Of a DNA stretch of 64,000 nt, positions 1-8,625 are shown piece by piece. The stretch's first letter is position 1. The number at the start of each line of letters is the position of its first letter. The DNA comes from Campylobacter concisus (GTDB lineage Bacteria; Campylobacterota; Campylobacteria; Campylobacterales; Campylobacteraceae). The notes under the pieces are model-generated. The model saw only the letters and a program-made list of their open reading frames with translations. It had not been told where the DNA came from and searched no databases. The stretch covers positions 1,488,001-1,552,000 of the forward strand of contig NZ_CP049263.1 of the NCBI RefSeq assembly GCF_003048615.2, given 5' to 3'. The translations under genes were made by a program, and so were the position numbers.

Positions 1-1567
1 CAAGTGGTATCGCATAAAATTCCTCTTGTGTTCCAACAAGAAGTGACTGAATAATCGCAAGTGTGAGTGGAATTTTAAGCTTCATGACTGTACCTTTTCC
101 AACTTCACTCTCGATATCGATGATACCATTTAGTTTTTCAATGTTTGTCTTAACAACGTCCATACCAACGCCACGACCAGATACGTTTGTAACCTTTGCA
201 GCAGTTGAAAATCCTGGTCTAAATATAAGACCAAATGCCTCTTTCTCACTCATCGCATCAGCTTCTCGCTCAGTGATGATGCCTTTTTCTATAGACTTAG
301 CTTTAAGCATATCAGCGTCCAAGCCCTTACCATCATCAACTATCTCAACAACGATATGGTTACCCTCGTTGTAAGCTTTTAGCTGAACAAGACCTTTTTC
401 AGGTTTGCCCATTGCCTTTCTTGTCTCAGGATCTTCAATACCGTGGTCGCATGAGTTTCTAATGATGTGAACTAGAGGATCACCAATCTCTTCAACGATT
501 GACTTATCAAGCTCCGTCTCTTCACCTGAAATTTCAAGATCTATTTGCTTACCAAGGTCGCGGCTAAGATCACGTATCATACGTGGAAATTTATTAAAGA
601 CTTTAGCTATTGGAAGCATCCTTGTCTTCATAACAGCTAGCTGGATATCAGTCGTAACTAGACTTAGACTTGAGACTACTTGATTTAGCTCCTCAAGGAA
701 TTTCTCGCCCTCATATCTCTCTTCTACGTCATCATAAATTTTTAATAAGCGGTTTTTACCAAGAACAAGCTCACCGATTAAATTCATCAAGTGATCAAGT
801 CTTTTTACTTCAACACGTATCGTTTGCTCTTGTGCTACTGCACTGCTACTACTAGCTGCTGGTACTTTTTTATCTGCATCTCTTTCTCTACTAGGAGCTG
901 GTTTCGCTGCAGGTGCTGGTGCAGCGCTTGCAGCTGGAGCTATCTCTTCAGGAGATTTTGGGGCTATGCCTTTTGAAGCACGTCTTGCTTGATCTTCTGC
1001 TTTTCTAACTTTTAAGAGTCTCTCTATCTCAGCTTCAACCTCAGAGTCACTTAACTTTGAAAGCTCGGCATCGCTTACTTCAGGAGCTGCTTCTACGGCT
1101 GGTGCGACAGGTTCTGGCTCTTTTACCGGCTCAGGCGATGGTGCTGCTGGAGCTTCTGCGGCTGCGCTTGGTGCTTCGCCTTCAGAAATTTGAGTAAGTC
1201 TTACACAAATATTTTTAATATCGATGCCAGCAGCCGAGTCACTACCATTGTCTCTAATACTTTCTAGTAGTCCTTTCATCATATCAACTGACTCAAGAAC
1301 AACGTCCATAATGTCTGGAGTGATCTTTAGTTCGCCTTTTCTAGCTTTGTTCAAAACATCTTCCATGTGGTGAGTAAGCTCTGTTAAAACATCAAAATTT
1401 AAAAAACTTGAGCTACCTTTTACTGTGTGAGCAACGCGGAAAATTCTATTTAAAAGCTCTAAATCCTCAGGGTTTGACTCAAGTTCGACAAGGTCATGGT
1501 CTATCTGCTCAATAAGTTCGAAAGCCTCTATTAAAAAGTCTTCCATTATTTCTTTCATATCATCCAT
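1..1567 (-). CDS. cheA: Chemotaxis histidine kinase CheA (3' end outside window)
   Basis: This is the cytoplasmic histidine kinase of chemotaxis; it phosphorylates CheY in response to receptor arrays. About 522 residues are visible. The HPt domain is N-terminal, with phospho-acceptor His47 in the AHTVKGSSSF motif. It is followed by an Ala/Pro-rich linker (about residues 155-250), the dimerisation helices, and a kinase core whose N-box is IIRNSCDHGIEDP; GRGVGMDVV follows. The reading frame is still open at base 1, so the CheW-like end lies outside the window. The ATG at 1567 follows an AGGTGA ribosome site that overlaps the cheV stop, so the two genes are translationally linked. The identification is secure. 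Confidence 0.97.
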   Translation of the reverse strand, partial: MDDMKEIMEDFLIEAFELIEQIDHDLVELESNPEDLELLNRIFRVAHTVKGSSSFLNFDVLTELTHHMEDVLNKARKGELKITPDIMDVVLESVDMMKGLLESIRDNGSDSAAGIDIKNICVRLTQISEGEAPSAAAEAPAAPSPEPVKEPEPVAPAVEAAPEVSDAELSKLSDSEVEAEIERLLKVRKAEDQARRASKGIAPKSPEEIAPAASAAPAPAAKPAPSRERDADKKVPAASSSSAVAQEQTIRVEVKRLDHLMNLIGELVLGKNRLLKIYDDVEERYEGEKFLEELNQVVSSLSLVTTDIQLAVMKTRMLPIAKVFNKFPRMIRDLSRDLGKQIDLEISGEETELDKSIVEEIGDPLVHIIRNSCDHGIEDPETRKAMGKPEKGLVQLKAYNEGNHIVVEIVDDGKGLDADMLKAKSIEKGIITEREADAMSEKEAFGLIFRPGFSTAAKVTNVSGRGVGMDVVKTNIEKLNGIIDIESEVGKGTVMKLKIPLTLAIIQSLLVGTQEEFYAIPL

Positions 1568-1575
1568 AATTCACC

Positions 1576-2529
1576 TCATTTTGCAGATTGAGAATGTGCT
1601 TCAATTACTTTTAGCACCTCTTGATAAAATACACTAGCATCAAATTTTGTAAGATACGCAGCGCCACCAGCTTCTTTACTCTTAATCTCACTAAATTCAT
1701 TACTTAATGAAGAGTTAAATACAATTGGAACCTCTTTGAACCTATCATCATTTTTAATAGTTGAAGCAAAGCGGTATCCATCCATTTGTGGCATTTCGAT
1801 ATCACTTAAGATAACTCTAAGCTCTCTTGTTAGGTTATCCCCATATCTTTGATAAAGCTCCTCCATTCTCTCTAAACCCTCAACGCCGTTTTTGGCTTCA
1901 ACTACGCTAAGGCCCATCTTCTCAAGTGCATCTTTTACTAGCTTTCTAGCAGTCGAGCTATCATCTAGAACCAAAGCAGCACCTTTGATCTTTTGATCGT
2001 CTGTTACGTCAAATTCGATCTTTGGTGAGTAAATTCCTAGCTCTTCAACGATGCTTTCAAGATCAAGAATAAGAAGCACTTCATCATCTTCTATTCTTGT
2101 TACACCTGTGATCTTGCCCTTATCTAGAGTGCCAGACCCTGAAGCAAAATTTGCAGGCTCTATGTCTTTCCAGCTTATTCGCCTAATCCTCTTGGCCTCA
2201 TGGACGATAAAACCGATCAATATACCGCTAAATTCAGCGATAATAACACGTGGCTTTATAACTACACCCTCAGTTGGTTCGACGATATTCATCCATCTTG
2301 CCAAATTTATAACAGGGATAACCACACCTCTTAAATCAAAAATTCCCTCGATATACTCAGGAACGCCAGGAAGCTCGGTAAGATTTGGCATCTTAATGAT
2401 CTCCCGCACCTTTGCGACATTGACTCCGTATATTCCTTCATATACTTTGTTTTCGGCCTTTTTAAAGATACGAAAATCAACAAGTTCCATCTCGTTTGAG
2501 CCCGTTTTTAGTACGTTGTCTCCAAACAT
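1576..2529 (-). CDS. cheV: Chemotaxis coupling/response regulator protein CheV
   Basis: CheV is a cytoplasmic chemotaxis adaptor: a CheW-like domain (about residues 12-165) couples receptors to CheA, and a C-terminal receiver domain (about 190-315) takes phosphate. The receiver shows the VILSDIEMPQMDG phosphorylation-site motif. A longer frame reaches 2616, but the ATG at 2529 gives the normal start (MFGDNV), has an AAAGGA site upstream, and overlaps the preceding gene's stop as TGATG. The protein is 317 residues. The gene sits directly upstream of cheA, the arrangement I recall from C. jejuni. Identification is secure; the start choice is strongly supported. Confidence 0.95.
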   Translation of the reverse strand: MFGDNVLKTGSNEMELVDFRIFKKAENKVYEGIYGVNVAKVREIIKMPNLTELPGVPEYIEGIFDLRGVVIPVINLARWMNIVEPTEGVVIKPRVIIAEFSGILIGFIVHEAKRIRRISWKDIEPANFASGSGTLDKGKITGVTRIEDDEVLLILDLESIVEELGIYSPKIEFDVTDDQKIKGAALVLDDSSTARKLVKDALEKMGLSVVEAKNGVEGLERMEELYQRYGDNLTRELRVILSDIEMPQMDGYRFASTIKNDDRFKEVPIVFNSSLSNEFSEIKSKEAGGAAYLTKFDASVFYQEVLKVIEAHSQSAK

Positions 2530-3320
2530 CAATGTCCTTTCAAACTCATTTTGAGCAAATTCAACTTTTGCTGGGCGTATTCTACAACAAAATAACTTTG
2601 CTCGCATGCAAAACAAGGTAAATTTATATAAAATCTATCGTAAATATCAAATAGTTCACCTTGATGATAGTGTCCCTCTATCACTATACTTGCGTCAAAG
2701 CCCTGCAAATGCTTGCTCATTAGCTCCTTGAAGTTTGAAATTTTATAGTGCAGATTTTTCTTAGTAAGTTTGGCTAGTATCGCTTTTGAAATTTTAAAAT
2801 CCGAAATTTTATCAAGCGCGTTCATAAATTTCAAAAACCATCTAAGCCTTAAAAACCTAAGCGCATACTTATCTATAAAAAGTAAAAATATATCGCCATG
2901 TGCGATCTGGACGTGCTCGCCACTTATAGTTCTAAATTTCACTGGCTGAGCGCAAATGTCATAGACCTTTACCCCCTCAAAGCTTAGCCTCTCGCCTTTG
3001 TCCCAAAAATCTCTAGTTTTATTAAATAAATTTGAAAGCCTAAAATCGTGGTTGCCCTCGAAATAAAAAATTTCCACCTTTTGTGAAATTTTATTTATAA
3101 GTCTTAAGTGCTCAGCGTAAAATTTTTGCGTATATTCGCCCTCGCCCGTTAAAAAATCAAATATATCGCCAAGCAAGAAAATCTGCGGTGGCTCCTTAAT
3201 CTCTTTGCTATCAACGGCGTGCAAGAATTTCAAAAATCCATCTCTATTTACATTTTCATGCGCATCAGCCAAAAAGATCGCGCCTTCTTTTATAACGGGG
3301 GCATATAGATATTCGCTCAA
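2529..3320 (-). CDS. Metallophosphoesterase, possible UDP-2,3-diacylglucosamine hydrolase
   Basis: This is a calcineurin-like phosphoesterase of 263 residues. The metal-binding motifs appear in family order: DAH near residue 19, GDIFD, GNHD, AHGD and a late GHYH. The motif spacing and length resemble LpxH-type enzymes, which cleave UDP-2,3-diacylglucosamine to lipid X in lipid A synthesis. The nearby lpxB fits that role, because LpxB uses lipid X as a substrate. That assignment is inference; the superfamily is certain. It overlaps cheV by one base (TGATG) and so is probably co-transcribed with the chemotaxis genes. Confidence 0.8.
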   Translation of the reverse strand: MSEYLYAPVIKEGAIFLADAHENVNRDGFLKFLHAVDSKEIKEPPQIFLLGDIFDFLTGEGEYTQKFYAEHLRLINKISQKVEIFYFEGNHDFRLSNLFNKTRDFWDKGERLSFEGVKVYDICAQPVKFRTISGEHVQIAHGDIFLLFIDKYALRFLRLRWFLKFMNALDKISDFKISKAILAKLTKKNLHYKISNFKELMSKHLQGFDASIVIEGHYHQGELFDIYDRFYINLPCFACEQSYFVVEYAQQKLNLLKMSLKGH

Positions 3321-3383
3321 ATTTTGCCTTAATTAAAAATTAGCAGAGCCAAAAAGCAGTTTTTAGCCCTTCGCCTCATCTTT

Positions 3384-3869
3384 TTAGTCAAATTTTATAG
3401 GTTTGTAGCAGATCTTAACGATCTCGACGTCGCTTCTGCCTTTTGGTAAATTTAGCGCTACCTCATCGCCCTCAGCCTTGCCTAAAAGCTGCTTTGCAAG
3501 AGGTGAGTTTATTGAGATATAGCCCTTGTCTAGGTCACTTTCGCTCACACCAACTATCGTGTAAGTATGCTCTACCTCGGTCTCTTCGTCCATTATCGTC
3601 ACACTAGAGCCAAATCTCACCCTATCATGCTCGTAGCTACTTGGATCGATCACTTCAGCGTTTGCTAAAAGTGCGCTAAGCTCAGCGATCCTAGCGTCTA
3701 TAAAGGCTTGCTTCTCTTTTGCAGCGTGATACTCAGCGTTTTCTTTTAGATCGCCATGGCTTCTTGCGATGTCGATCTCAGTTACGATTTGTGGGCGCTG
3801 AACTAGCCTCAGATCTTTTAGCTCAGCTTCTATCTTCTCGTATCCATGCATTGTCATTGGTTCACTCAT
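3384..3869 (-). CDS. greA: Transcription elongation factor GreA
   Basis: GreA enters the RNA polymerase secondary channel and stimulates cleavage of backtracked RNA. The 161-residue protein has the expected N-terminal coiled coil (about residues 1-75), including the acidic tip segment around [15 protein letters not shown], and a C-terminal FKBP-like domain with [16 protein letters not shown]. Length is normal. It starts 3 bases downstream of the lpxB stop and so belongs to the same transcript. A gap of 63 bases with no convincing terminator separates it from the phosphoesterase downstream. Confidence 0.97.
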   Translation of the reverse strand: MSEPMTMHGYEKIEAELKDLRLVQRPQIVTEIDIARSHGDLKENAEYHAAKEKQAFIDARIAELSALLANAEVIDPSSYEHDRVRFGSSVTIMDEETEVEHTYTIVGVSESDLDKGYISINSPLAKQLLGKAEGDEVALNLPKGRSDVEIVKICYKPIKFD

Positions 3870-3872
3870 TTT

Positions 3873-4907
3873 TTACTCCATATTTTTTAAAATTTTTACT
3901 ACATTTTTACTGCTGCCATGACCTAGGTAGGCCCTTAGTTCATCGCAGCCTTTTAAGAATTTCTGCCTATCGCAGCTCTTGTAGGCTCTTAGCAAATTTT
4001 CAGCCGTTGCAAACTCTTGAATAAATTCCTCATGAAGCGGCTCTTTACCCATAAAATCAAACATTATATTTGCAAGTCCCGCGTGCTTGATCTTTACAAA
4101 TTTTCTAGCGATGAAAACATCTATCGCTTTTGCCTTATATGTTAGCACAAATGGCGTGCCAATGAGCGCTGCCTCAAGCGTAGCAGTGCCAGAGCAAACA
4201 AAGGCAAAGTCACTCTCATACAAGGCTTCAGGCGTGTTTGAAACGACCTCAAAATCGCTCACATCACCATAAATTTCATCCACTTTATCAAGCAAAAATG
4301 GCGGCACTACAAGCAGCCTTTTTGCTTCTATCTTTTTAGCAAGCTCTCTATAAACTGGCATAAGCCTTGAAATCTCTGACCTTCTTGATCCCGGCAAAAA
4401 CGCCACTTTGCCACTGCTACTTAGGCTAGTTTTCTTAAGCTTTATCTCATCCATCAAAGGATGGCCCACGTAGGTCGAGCGACTATAAAATTTAGAGTCA
4501 AATGGCAGGATCGAAGCTAGGTTGTCACAGTATCTCTCCACAACGCTCACTCTTTTTGGCTTCCACGCCCAAACCTGGGGCAAGATGTAGTATGTCACGG
4601 CTGCTTTTGCACCGGCCTCTTTTATCGCCTTTGCAAGTGGGAGATTAAAGGCTGGACTGTCTATTAGCAGCACTGCATCAGCCTCTTTTGCCATCTGACT
4701 CATCACTTTCATCGCTTTTTTTGCCTTAAAAATGAGCGGCAAAACCTCGACAAAGCCCATCGCAGAAAACTCGCTGCTTTTCATATATGGCGTGCCAAGC
4801 TCTTCGCTAAAAATTCCCATTAGCTCAAATTTGCCCTCGAAATTTTTCAAAATTTCTTTTAAATGCAAATTTGCCGATGGCTCAAGAGCGGAGACTAAAA
4901 TTTTCAT
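3873..4907 (-). CDS. lpxB: Lipid-A-disaccharide synthase
   Basis: LpxB condenses UDP-2,3-diacylglucosamine with lipid X to form the lipid A disaccharide, at the cytoplasmic face of the inner membrane. The 344-residue protein is somewhat shorter than the E. coli enzyme. It shows family segments: the N-terminal ILVSALEPSANLHL, YYILPQVWAWKPKR, FLPGSRRSEI, and the nucleotide-sugar site region CSGTATLEAALIGTPFVLTYK. It is the first gene of a minus-strand run with greA and has its own TATAAT -10 box upstream. Identification is secure. Confidence 0.96.
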   Translation of the reverse strand: MKILVSALEPSANLHLKEILKNFEGKFELMGIFSEELGTPYMKSSEFSAMGFVEVLPLIFKAKKAMKVMSQMAKEADAVLLIDSPAFNLPLAKAIKEAGAKAAVTYYILPQVWAWKPKRVSVVERYCDNLASILPFDSKFYSRSTYVGHPLMDEIKLKKTSLSSSGKVAFLPGSRRSEISRLMPVYRELAKKIEAKRLLVVPPFLLDKVDEIYGDVSDFEVVSNTPEALYESDFAFVCSGTATLEAALIGTPFVLTYKAKAIDVFIARKFVKIKHAGLANIMFDFMGKEPLHEEFIQEFATAENLLRAYKSCDRQKFLKGCDELRAYLGHGSSKNVVKILKNME

Positions 4908-4940
4908 TTACACACTTTCATCAGGTCTTTTTTTGGGGGC

Positions 4941-4946
4941 ATTATA
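4941..4946 (-). promoter_or_regulatory. -10 box of the lpxB-greA promoter
   Basis: On the minus strand this reads TATAAT preceded by TGCG (extended -10). It lies 34 bases upstream of the lpxB ATG. No clear -35 box is visible, which is usual for epsilonproteobacterial sigma-70 promoters. Confidence 0.65.
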
Positions 4947-4979
4947 CGCAAAAATTCTTTAAAATTTTAAGAAAGCTGT

Positions 4980-4987
4980 GATAAAAT
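4980..4987 (+). promoter_or_regulatory. -10 box of the surE-tcdA promoter
   Basis: GATAAAAT preceded by TGT lies 22 bases upstream of the surE start codon, in the short divergent region shared with lpxB. The spacing implies a short leader. The call rests on the motif and its position only. Confidence 0.5.
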
Positions 4988-5009
4988 CCAACCCTTTAAA
5001 GGATAAAAT

Positions 5010-5786
5010 TTGAAAGAAATTTTGATAACAAATGACGATGGATTTGAGGCGGCTGGACTACTTGCCTTAAAAGAAGCTTTAAACGAGCTAGATGGCGTAA
5101 ATGTCACGATCGTAGCTCCAAGCTCTGAAAAATCAGCCTGCGCTCACTCTTTGACGCTCACAAGGCCTCTTAGGTTTATAAAACTTGATGATGGCTTTTT
5201 TAAACTTGACGACGCAACGCCCAGCGACTGCGTCTATCTCGCACTTCACGCACTTTATAATAAAAAACCAGATCTAGTGATAAGCGGCATAAATCACGGG
5301 GCAAATTTAGGCGAAGATATCACTTATTCTGGCACGTGTGGAGCGGCGATGGAGGGCGTTTTACAGGGCATTAGAAGCATCGCTTTTTCGCAGTTTTATG
5401 AAAACAACTCACTAAATGAACTTGGCTTTGAGCTAGCAAAAAAGATCGTTAAATTTATCGTACCGAAGGTGCTAAATGATGAAATTTCGCTAAATCAAAG
5501 AGAATTTCTAAATGTAAATATCCCAGCTAGAGCTAGCAAAAATTTCAAAGGTTATGCCGTCGTGCCAGCTGGCAGACGCACCTACGCCACGCATGCCACG
5601 CTTAATCGCAACCCAAGAGGCATCGAGTACTACTGGCTTGGAAACGCCGCACTTGAATACGAAAAAGGCGAGCCAAGCGACATCAGCAAGGTAAATGAGG
5701 GCTTTGCCACGATAACGCCCATAAAACTAAATATGACTTCATACGAGAGCTTGGAGAGCTTAAACGGGAAATTTGATGCAAAATGA
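5010..5786 (+). CDS. surE: 5'/3'-nucleotidase SurE
   Basis: SurE is a metal-dependent nucleoside monophosphate phosphatase linked to stationary-phase survival. The 258-residue protein begins with ILITNDDGFEAAGL, which holds the metal-binding Asp-Asp pair. It continues with the conserved SGINHGANLGEDITYSGT segment. The start is TTG rather than ATG: an AAAGGA site lies six bases upstream and no ATG fits. Its 3' end overlaps the next gene by 11 bases, implying translational coupling. Confidence 0.96.
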   Translation: MKEILITNDDGFEAAGLLALKEALNELDGVNVTIVAPSSEKSACAHSLTLTRPLRFIKLDDGFFKLDDATPSDCVYLALHALYNKKPDLVISGINHGANLGEDITYSGTCGAAMEGVLQGIRSIAFSQFYENNSLNELGFELAKKIVKFIVPKVLNDEISLNQREFLNVNIPARASKNFKGYAVVPAGRRTYATHATLNRNPRGIEYYWLGNAALEYEKGEPSDISKVNEGFATITPIKLNMTSYESLESLNGKFDAK

Positions 5787-6426
5787 TAGATTTACAAGGA
5801 TAAGATGGCTTTTTGGTGAGGATGGTTTTAGCAAGCTTCAAAGCGCAAAAGTGCTAGTTTGCGGAGCTGGTGGTGTGGGCGGAATGTGCGTAGATGCGCT
5901 TGCTAGAAGCGGGGTCGGAAGCATCGCGCTGATCGATAAAGACATCTTTGACGTGACAAATCAAAACCGCCAAATTTACAGTGAAAACGTAGGCGGCGTA
6001 AAGGTGGAGGAGTTTGCCAAAATTTATCCTTGCATCACGCCTATGCAGACGCTGATCACGCCTGAGTTTGTCTCTGGATTTGACTTTAGTAAATTTGACG
6101 TGGTGATCGACGCGATCGACGATATCGCTGCTAAGATCGCCCTTGCAAATGCGGTAGATCCTAGCAAATTTATAGCCTCGATGGGTGGGGCAAAAAGGGT
6201 TGATCCAACCAAGATAAAGGTGGCCTGCGTTTGGAAAACTTCGGTCGATCCACTAGCTAGAAAATATAGATATGAGCTCAAAAAATCAGGCTTTAGTGGT
6301 AAATTTGACGTGGTCTTTTCAACAGAAGAGCCACTTTGCAAGCCACTTGGCAGCTTCATGGGCGTGACTGCCTGCTTTGGGCTAAATTTAGCCTCACTAG
6401 CTGTTAAAAAGATAGTTGAGCAATAA
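5776..6426 (+). CDS. tcdA: ThiF/E1-family protein, probable tRNA cyclic-t6A37 dehydratase
   Basis: This is an E1-like ATP-dependent adenylating enzyme of 216 residues. The Rossmann nucleotide loop is VLVCGAGGVGGMCVDALARSG, with DxDxxDxxNxNRQ-type residues following (DKDIFDVTNQNRQ). These are the hallmarks of TcdA (CsdL), which dehydrates t6A at position 37 of tRNA to a cyclic form. The late segment STEEPLC and the overall size agree with TcdA rather than MoeB or ThiF. The start chosen is the ATG at 5776 inside the surE 3' end. The superfamily is certain and the TcdA role probable. Confidence 0.82.
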   Translation: MQNDRFTRIRWLFGEDGFSKLQSAKVLVCGAGGVGGMCVDALARSGVGSIALIDKDIFDVTNQNRQIYSENVGGVKVEEFAKIYPCITPMQTLITPEFVSGFDFSKFDVVIDAIDDIAAKIALANAVDPSKFIASMGGAKRVDPTKIKVACVWKTSVDPLARKYRYELKKSGFSGKFDVVFSTEEPLCKPLGSFMGVTACFGLNLASLAVKKIVEQ

Positions 6427-6536
6427 GTCAAAAATTTACACTCCGAGCAAAATTTCAAATTAGAGCTAACATTTTGGATAAATTTAACAGCCAGCTCTAC
6501 AATACACAAATTTAACAATCCAAGATGAGCATCTAG

Positions 6537-6608
6537 CAAATTTTAAAATTTCATGAACGAGTAATTTTAGTAGTCAATTCTTGCTAGTGAATGGAATTTT
6601 AAAATTTG
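6537..6608. repeat. Palindromic repeat unit, short (internally deleted) form
   Basis: The ends are imperfect inverted repeats built on AAATTTTAAAATT; the left end continues CATGAACGAG and the right end, read on the other strand, CATTCACTAG. Compared with the full units at 6782 and 44537, the left arm and loop of the inner hairpin are missing, leaving only the right-arm TTTTAGTAGTC. Confidence 0.65.
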
Positions 6609-6781
6609 TAAAGCAATCTAATCAAATTTAAATGTTTGATTCTTTGTTAAGGGGGAATAGGCTTGAATTACAGTCTGCTTGCAGTTACGAGGCAAAGCCC
6701 TAGTAAACCCCCTTCGCACGTTAGAGATGGTATGCCTTAGTGCTTCGCACAGCATGCGGTTTGCTTCTAAGAAATTTCTAA

Positions 6782-6892
6782 CAAATTTTAAAATTTTATG
6801 AACGAGTAATTTCGACTCTGATTTTAGTGGCAAGCTTTGCGAGACCTAAAATCAGTAGTCAATCCTTGCGAGTGAAAGGAATTTTAAAAATT
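6782..6892. repeat. Palindromic repeat unit, full form
   Basis: The same AT-rich terminal inverted repeats as at 6537 enclose an inner hairpin: CTGATTTTAG (6818-6827) pairs perfectly with CTAAAATCAG (6846-6855). Beyond a one-base bulge, GACT pairs with AGTC. The equivalent inner stem at 44573-44612 has a different sequence but is equally complementary. Confidence 0.7.
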
Positions 6893-6931
6893 TAAAAAAC
6901 GCAGTAAATTTAAAGAGTAGCTAAATTTAAA

Positions 6932-6962
6932 TTAGCCAGCTGCAAATTTAGCAGCCAGCTAA
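6932..6962 (-). terminator. Probable leuA terminator hairpin
   Basis: Just after the leuA stop, two 12-base arms (6932-6943 and 6951-6962) are complementary except for two central mismatches, around a 7-base AT loop. On the minus strand it is followed by an AT-rich run rather than a strong T tract, so the call is moderate. Confidence 0.45.
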
Positions 6963-6966
6963 AATT

Positions 6967-8481
6967 TTAGTTTTTATGGATGCGAAGGTAGCTATTTAGT
7001 GCGCCGACATAGGCCTTAGCGCTTGCCATCATCGTATCAATATCAAGTCCGTGACCCATTACGGCTGTCTTGCCCTCAAACTCGACTTTTACATCAACCT
7101 TTGCAAGAGCATCTTTGCCCTGAGAAACAGCTGTAACCTTGTAATCTTTGAGCGTGCCATTAATGCCGCTGATGCGATCAACTACCTTAAATATCGCATC
7201 TGCTGTGCCATTGCCAAGGGCTGAGTCGCTAACGATCTCGTCGTTGTGCCTGATGCTCATAGAGGCGCTTGCTAAGCTGCCACCGCTACTTTGAAGCAAG
7301 TCCGTGATCTCGTAAGCTTGCGGGATCTTGGTGATCTCCTCTGCCACAAGTGCCCTGATATCGTCGTCAAATATCTCTTTTTTCTTATCTGCCAACTCTT
7401 TAAATTTCTCAAATGCCTTATTAAGCGCATCGCTGTCAAGGTCAAATCCAAGGCTAGCAAGCTTATCTTTAAACGCATGGCGGCCGCTGTGCTTGCCAAG
7501 AACGAGCGAGTTTTTCTCTAAGCCGATGCTCTCTGCACTGATGATCTCATAAGTCTCTTTGTGCTTTAGCACGCCGTCTTGGTGGATGCCACTCTCGTGC
7601 GCGAAGGCGTTTTTACCAACGATTGCTTTGTTTGGCTGTGGCTCGATGCCTGTGATGCTAGCGATCAGTCTTGAAGTCGGATAAATTTCTTTTGAGATGA
7701 TGCCTGTGTAAAGCGGCGCAAAGACGTCCTGGCGAGTTTTTATAGCCATCACGATCTCTTCAAGTGCAGCGTTTCCAGCGCGCTCGCCGATGCCATTTAT
7801 CGTGCCTTCAACCTGCCTTGCACCAGCTTTTATAGCAGCTAGCGAATTTGCCGTAGCCATGCCTAGATCGTTGTGGTTATGCACCGAAACTACCGCTCTA
7901 TCGCCTATAAATTTTACTATTTCGCTGATGCGAGCTGTGATCTCCTCTGGATACAAGTAACCAACCGTATCAGGGATGTTTATGGTTTTTGCCCCTGCGT
8001 TTATCGCTGCGTCGCAAATTTCTTTTAAAAAGCTCATCTCGCTTCTGCATGCATCCTCGCAGCTAAACTCCACATCATCGCAAAACGTTTTTGAGTATTG
8101 CACCGCCTCAACTGCACGCCTGATCACCTCATCTGGGCTCATTTTTAGCTTGTACTGCATGTGGATCGGACTTGTTGCTATGAAGGTGTGAATTCTTTTG
8201 TTTTTAGCTGGAGCTAGTGCCTCGCCAGCCGCCTTGATATCACGATCAACCGCACGTGCAAGCGAGCAGACAGTGATGTTTGAAGCTTGCTTTGCGATCT
8301 GATTTACCGCGTCAAAGTCCCCTGGACTTGCAGCTGCAAATCCAGCCTCCATCACATCCACACCAAGCCTTTCAAGCTGAAGTGCGATCTGAAGCTTTTC
8401 AGCTGTGTTCATAGAAGCTCCTGGGCTTTGCTCGCCATCTCTTAAAGTCGTATCAAAGATTATAATTTTATTTTTATCCAT
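6967..8481 (-). CDS. leuA: 2-isopropylmalate synthase
   Basis: LeuA condenses acetyl-CoA with 2-oxoisovalerate, the first committed step of leucine synthesis, and is normally feedback-inhibited by leucine. The 504-residue protein has the catalytic N-terminal [12 protein letters not shown] motif, the metal-binding HNHNDLGMA segment, GIGERAGN, and a C-terminal LeuA-type allosteric domain (about residues 385-504). The ATG at 8481 follows AAAAGGAC. The 140 bases upstream hold a leucine-rich leader ORF, so expression is probably adjusted by leucine supply. leuB, leuC and leuD are not downstream in this window. Confidence 0.97.
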   Translation of the reverse strand: MDKNKIIIFDTTLRDGEQSPGASMNTAEKLQIALQLERLGVDVMEAGFAAASPGDFDAVNQIAKQASNITVCSLARAVDRDIKAAGEALAPAKNKRIHTFIATSPIHMQYKLKMSPDEVIRRAVEAVQYSKTFCDDVEFSCEDACRSEMSFLKEICDAAINAGAKTINIPDTVGYLYPEEITARISEIVKFIGDRAVVSVHNHNDLGMATANSLAAIKAGARQVEGTINGIGERAGNAALEEIVMAIKTRQDVFAPLYTGIISKEIYPTSRLIASITGIEPQPNKAIVGKNAFAHESGIHQDGVLKHKETYEIISAESIGLEKNSLVLGKHSGRHAFKDKLASLGFDLDSDALNKAFEKFKELADKKKEIFDDDIRALVAEEITKIPQAYEITDLLQSSGGSLASASMSIRHNDEIVSDSALGNGTADAIFKVVDRISGINGTLKDYKVTAVSQGKDALAKVDVKVEFEGKTAVMGHGLDIDTMMASAKAYVGALNSYLRIHKN

Positions 8482-8541
8482 TTTTTGTCCTTTTATGATT
8501 TTTTATATTTAAATTTAATGAGTTAAGTAAAGAAGAATTTG

Positions 8542-8625
8542 CTACCTAAGTAGCAGCAGTAGAGAGTTTTTGATTTCGATTTTTGGTAAAAATTTACGCG
8601 ATTTTATTATGCCATTTTCGCTCAT
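8542..8625 (-). CDS. leuL: Leucine-rich leader peptide of leuA (attenuator)
   Basis: This 27-codon ORF was found by reading the pssA-leuA gap. Its ATG overlaps the pssA stop (ATGA) and has a strong AAGGAG site six bases upstream. It encodes a basic, otherwise unremarkable N-terminus. Five consecutive leucine codons (CTA CTG CTG CTA CTT) follow, then AGG and TAG. The leucine codons and stop lie in a small hairpin (GCTAC/GTAGC). The stop is 60 bases before leuA. Amino-acid leader peptides with runs of the regulated residue are a classic attenuation device. I could not see a canonical rho-independent terminator, so the mechanism may be translational or Rho-linked. The symbol follows convention. 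Confidence 0.75.
   Translation of the reverse strand: MSENGIIKSRKFLPKIEIKNSLLLLLR

Larger units (their letters stand above)
6537..6892. repeat. Composite dispersed repeat, copy 1
   Basis: This stretch fills most of the gene-free interval 6427-6966. It consists of a short palindromic unit (6537-6608), a spacer of about 170 bases, and a second, full palindromic unit (6782-6892). The same arrangement occurs at 44537-44941. From about 6600 to 6705 the spacer matches the other copy with only a few differences. It then diverges and matches again around a hairpin (6730-6757). The hairpin has an outer GTATGC/GCATGC stem and an inner GTGC/GCAC stem with a TTC loop. No protein-coding frame is shared by the copies. 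Confidence 0.75.

Noticed and set aside
1-1567. Several plus-strand ORFs opposite cheA
   Set aside because: They are antisense shadows of the cheA coding frame, which stays open through the left edge.
4950-4972. TTCTTTAAAATTTTAAGAA near-palindrome as a terminator or operator between lpxB and surE
   Set aside because: It is only A/T with no GC stem and lies between divergent genes where no terminator is needed; such sequences are frequent here by composition.
6618-6833. A 71-codon minus-strand ORF in the repeat region
   Set aside because: It lies wholly within the dispersed repeat, has no ribosome site, and the matching part of the other copy (about 44790-44835) reads a stop within a dozen codons.
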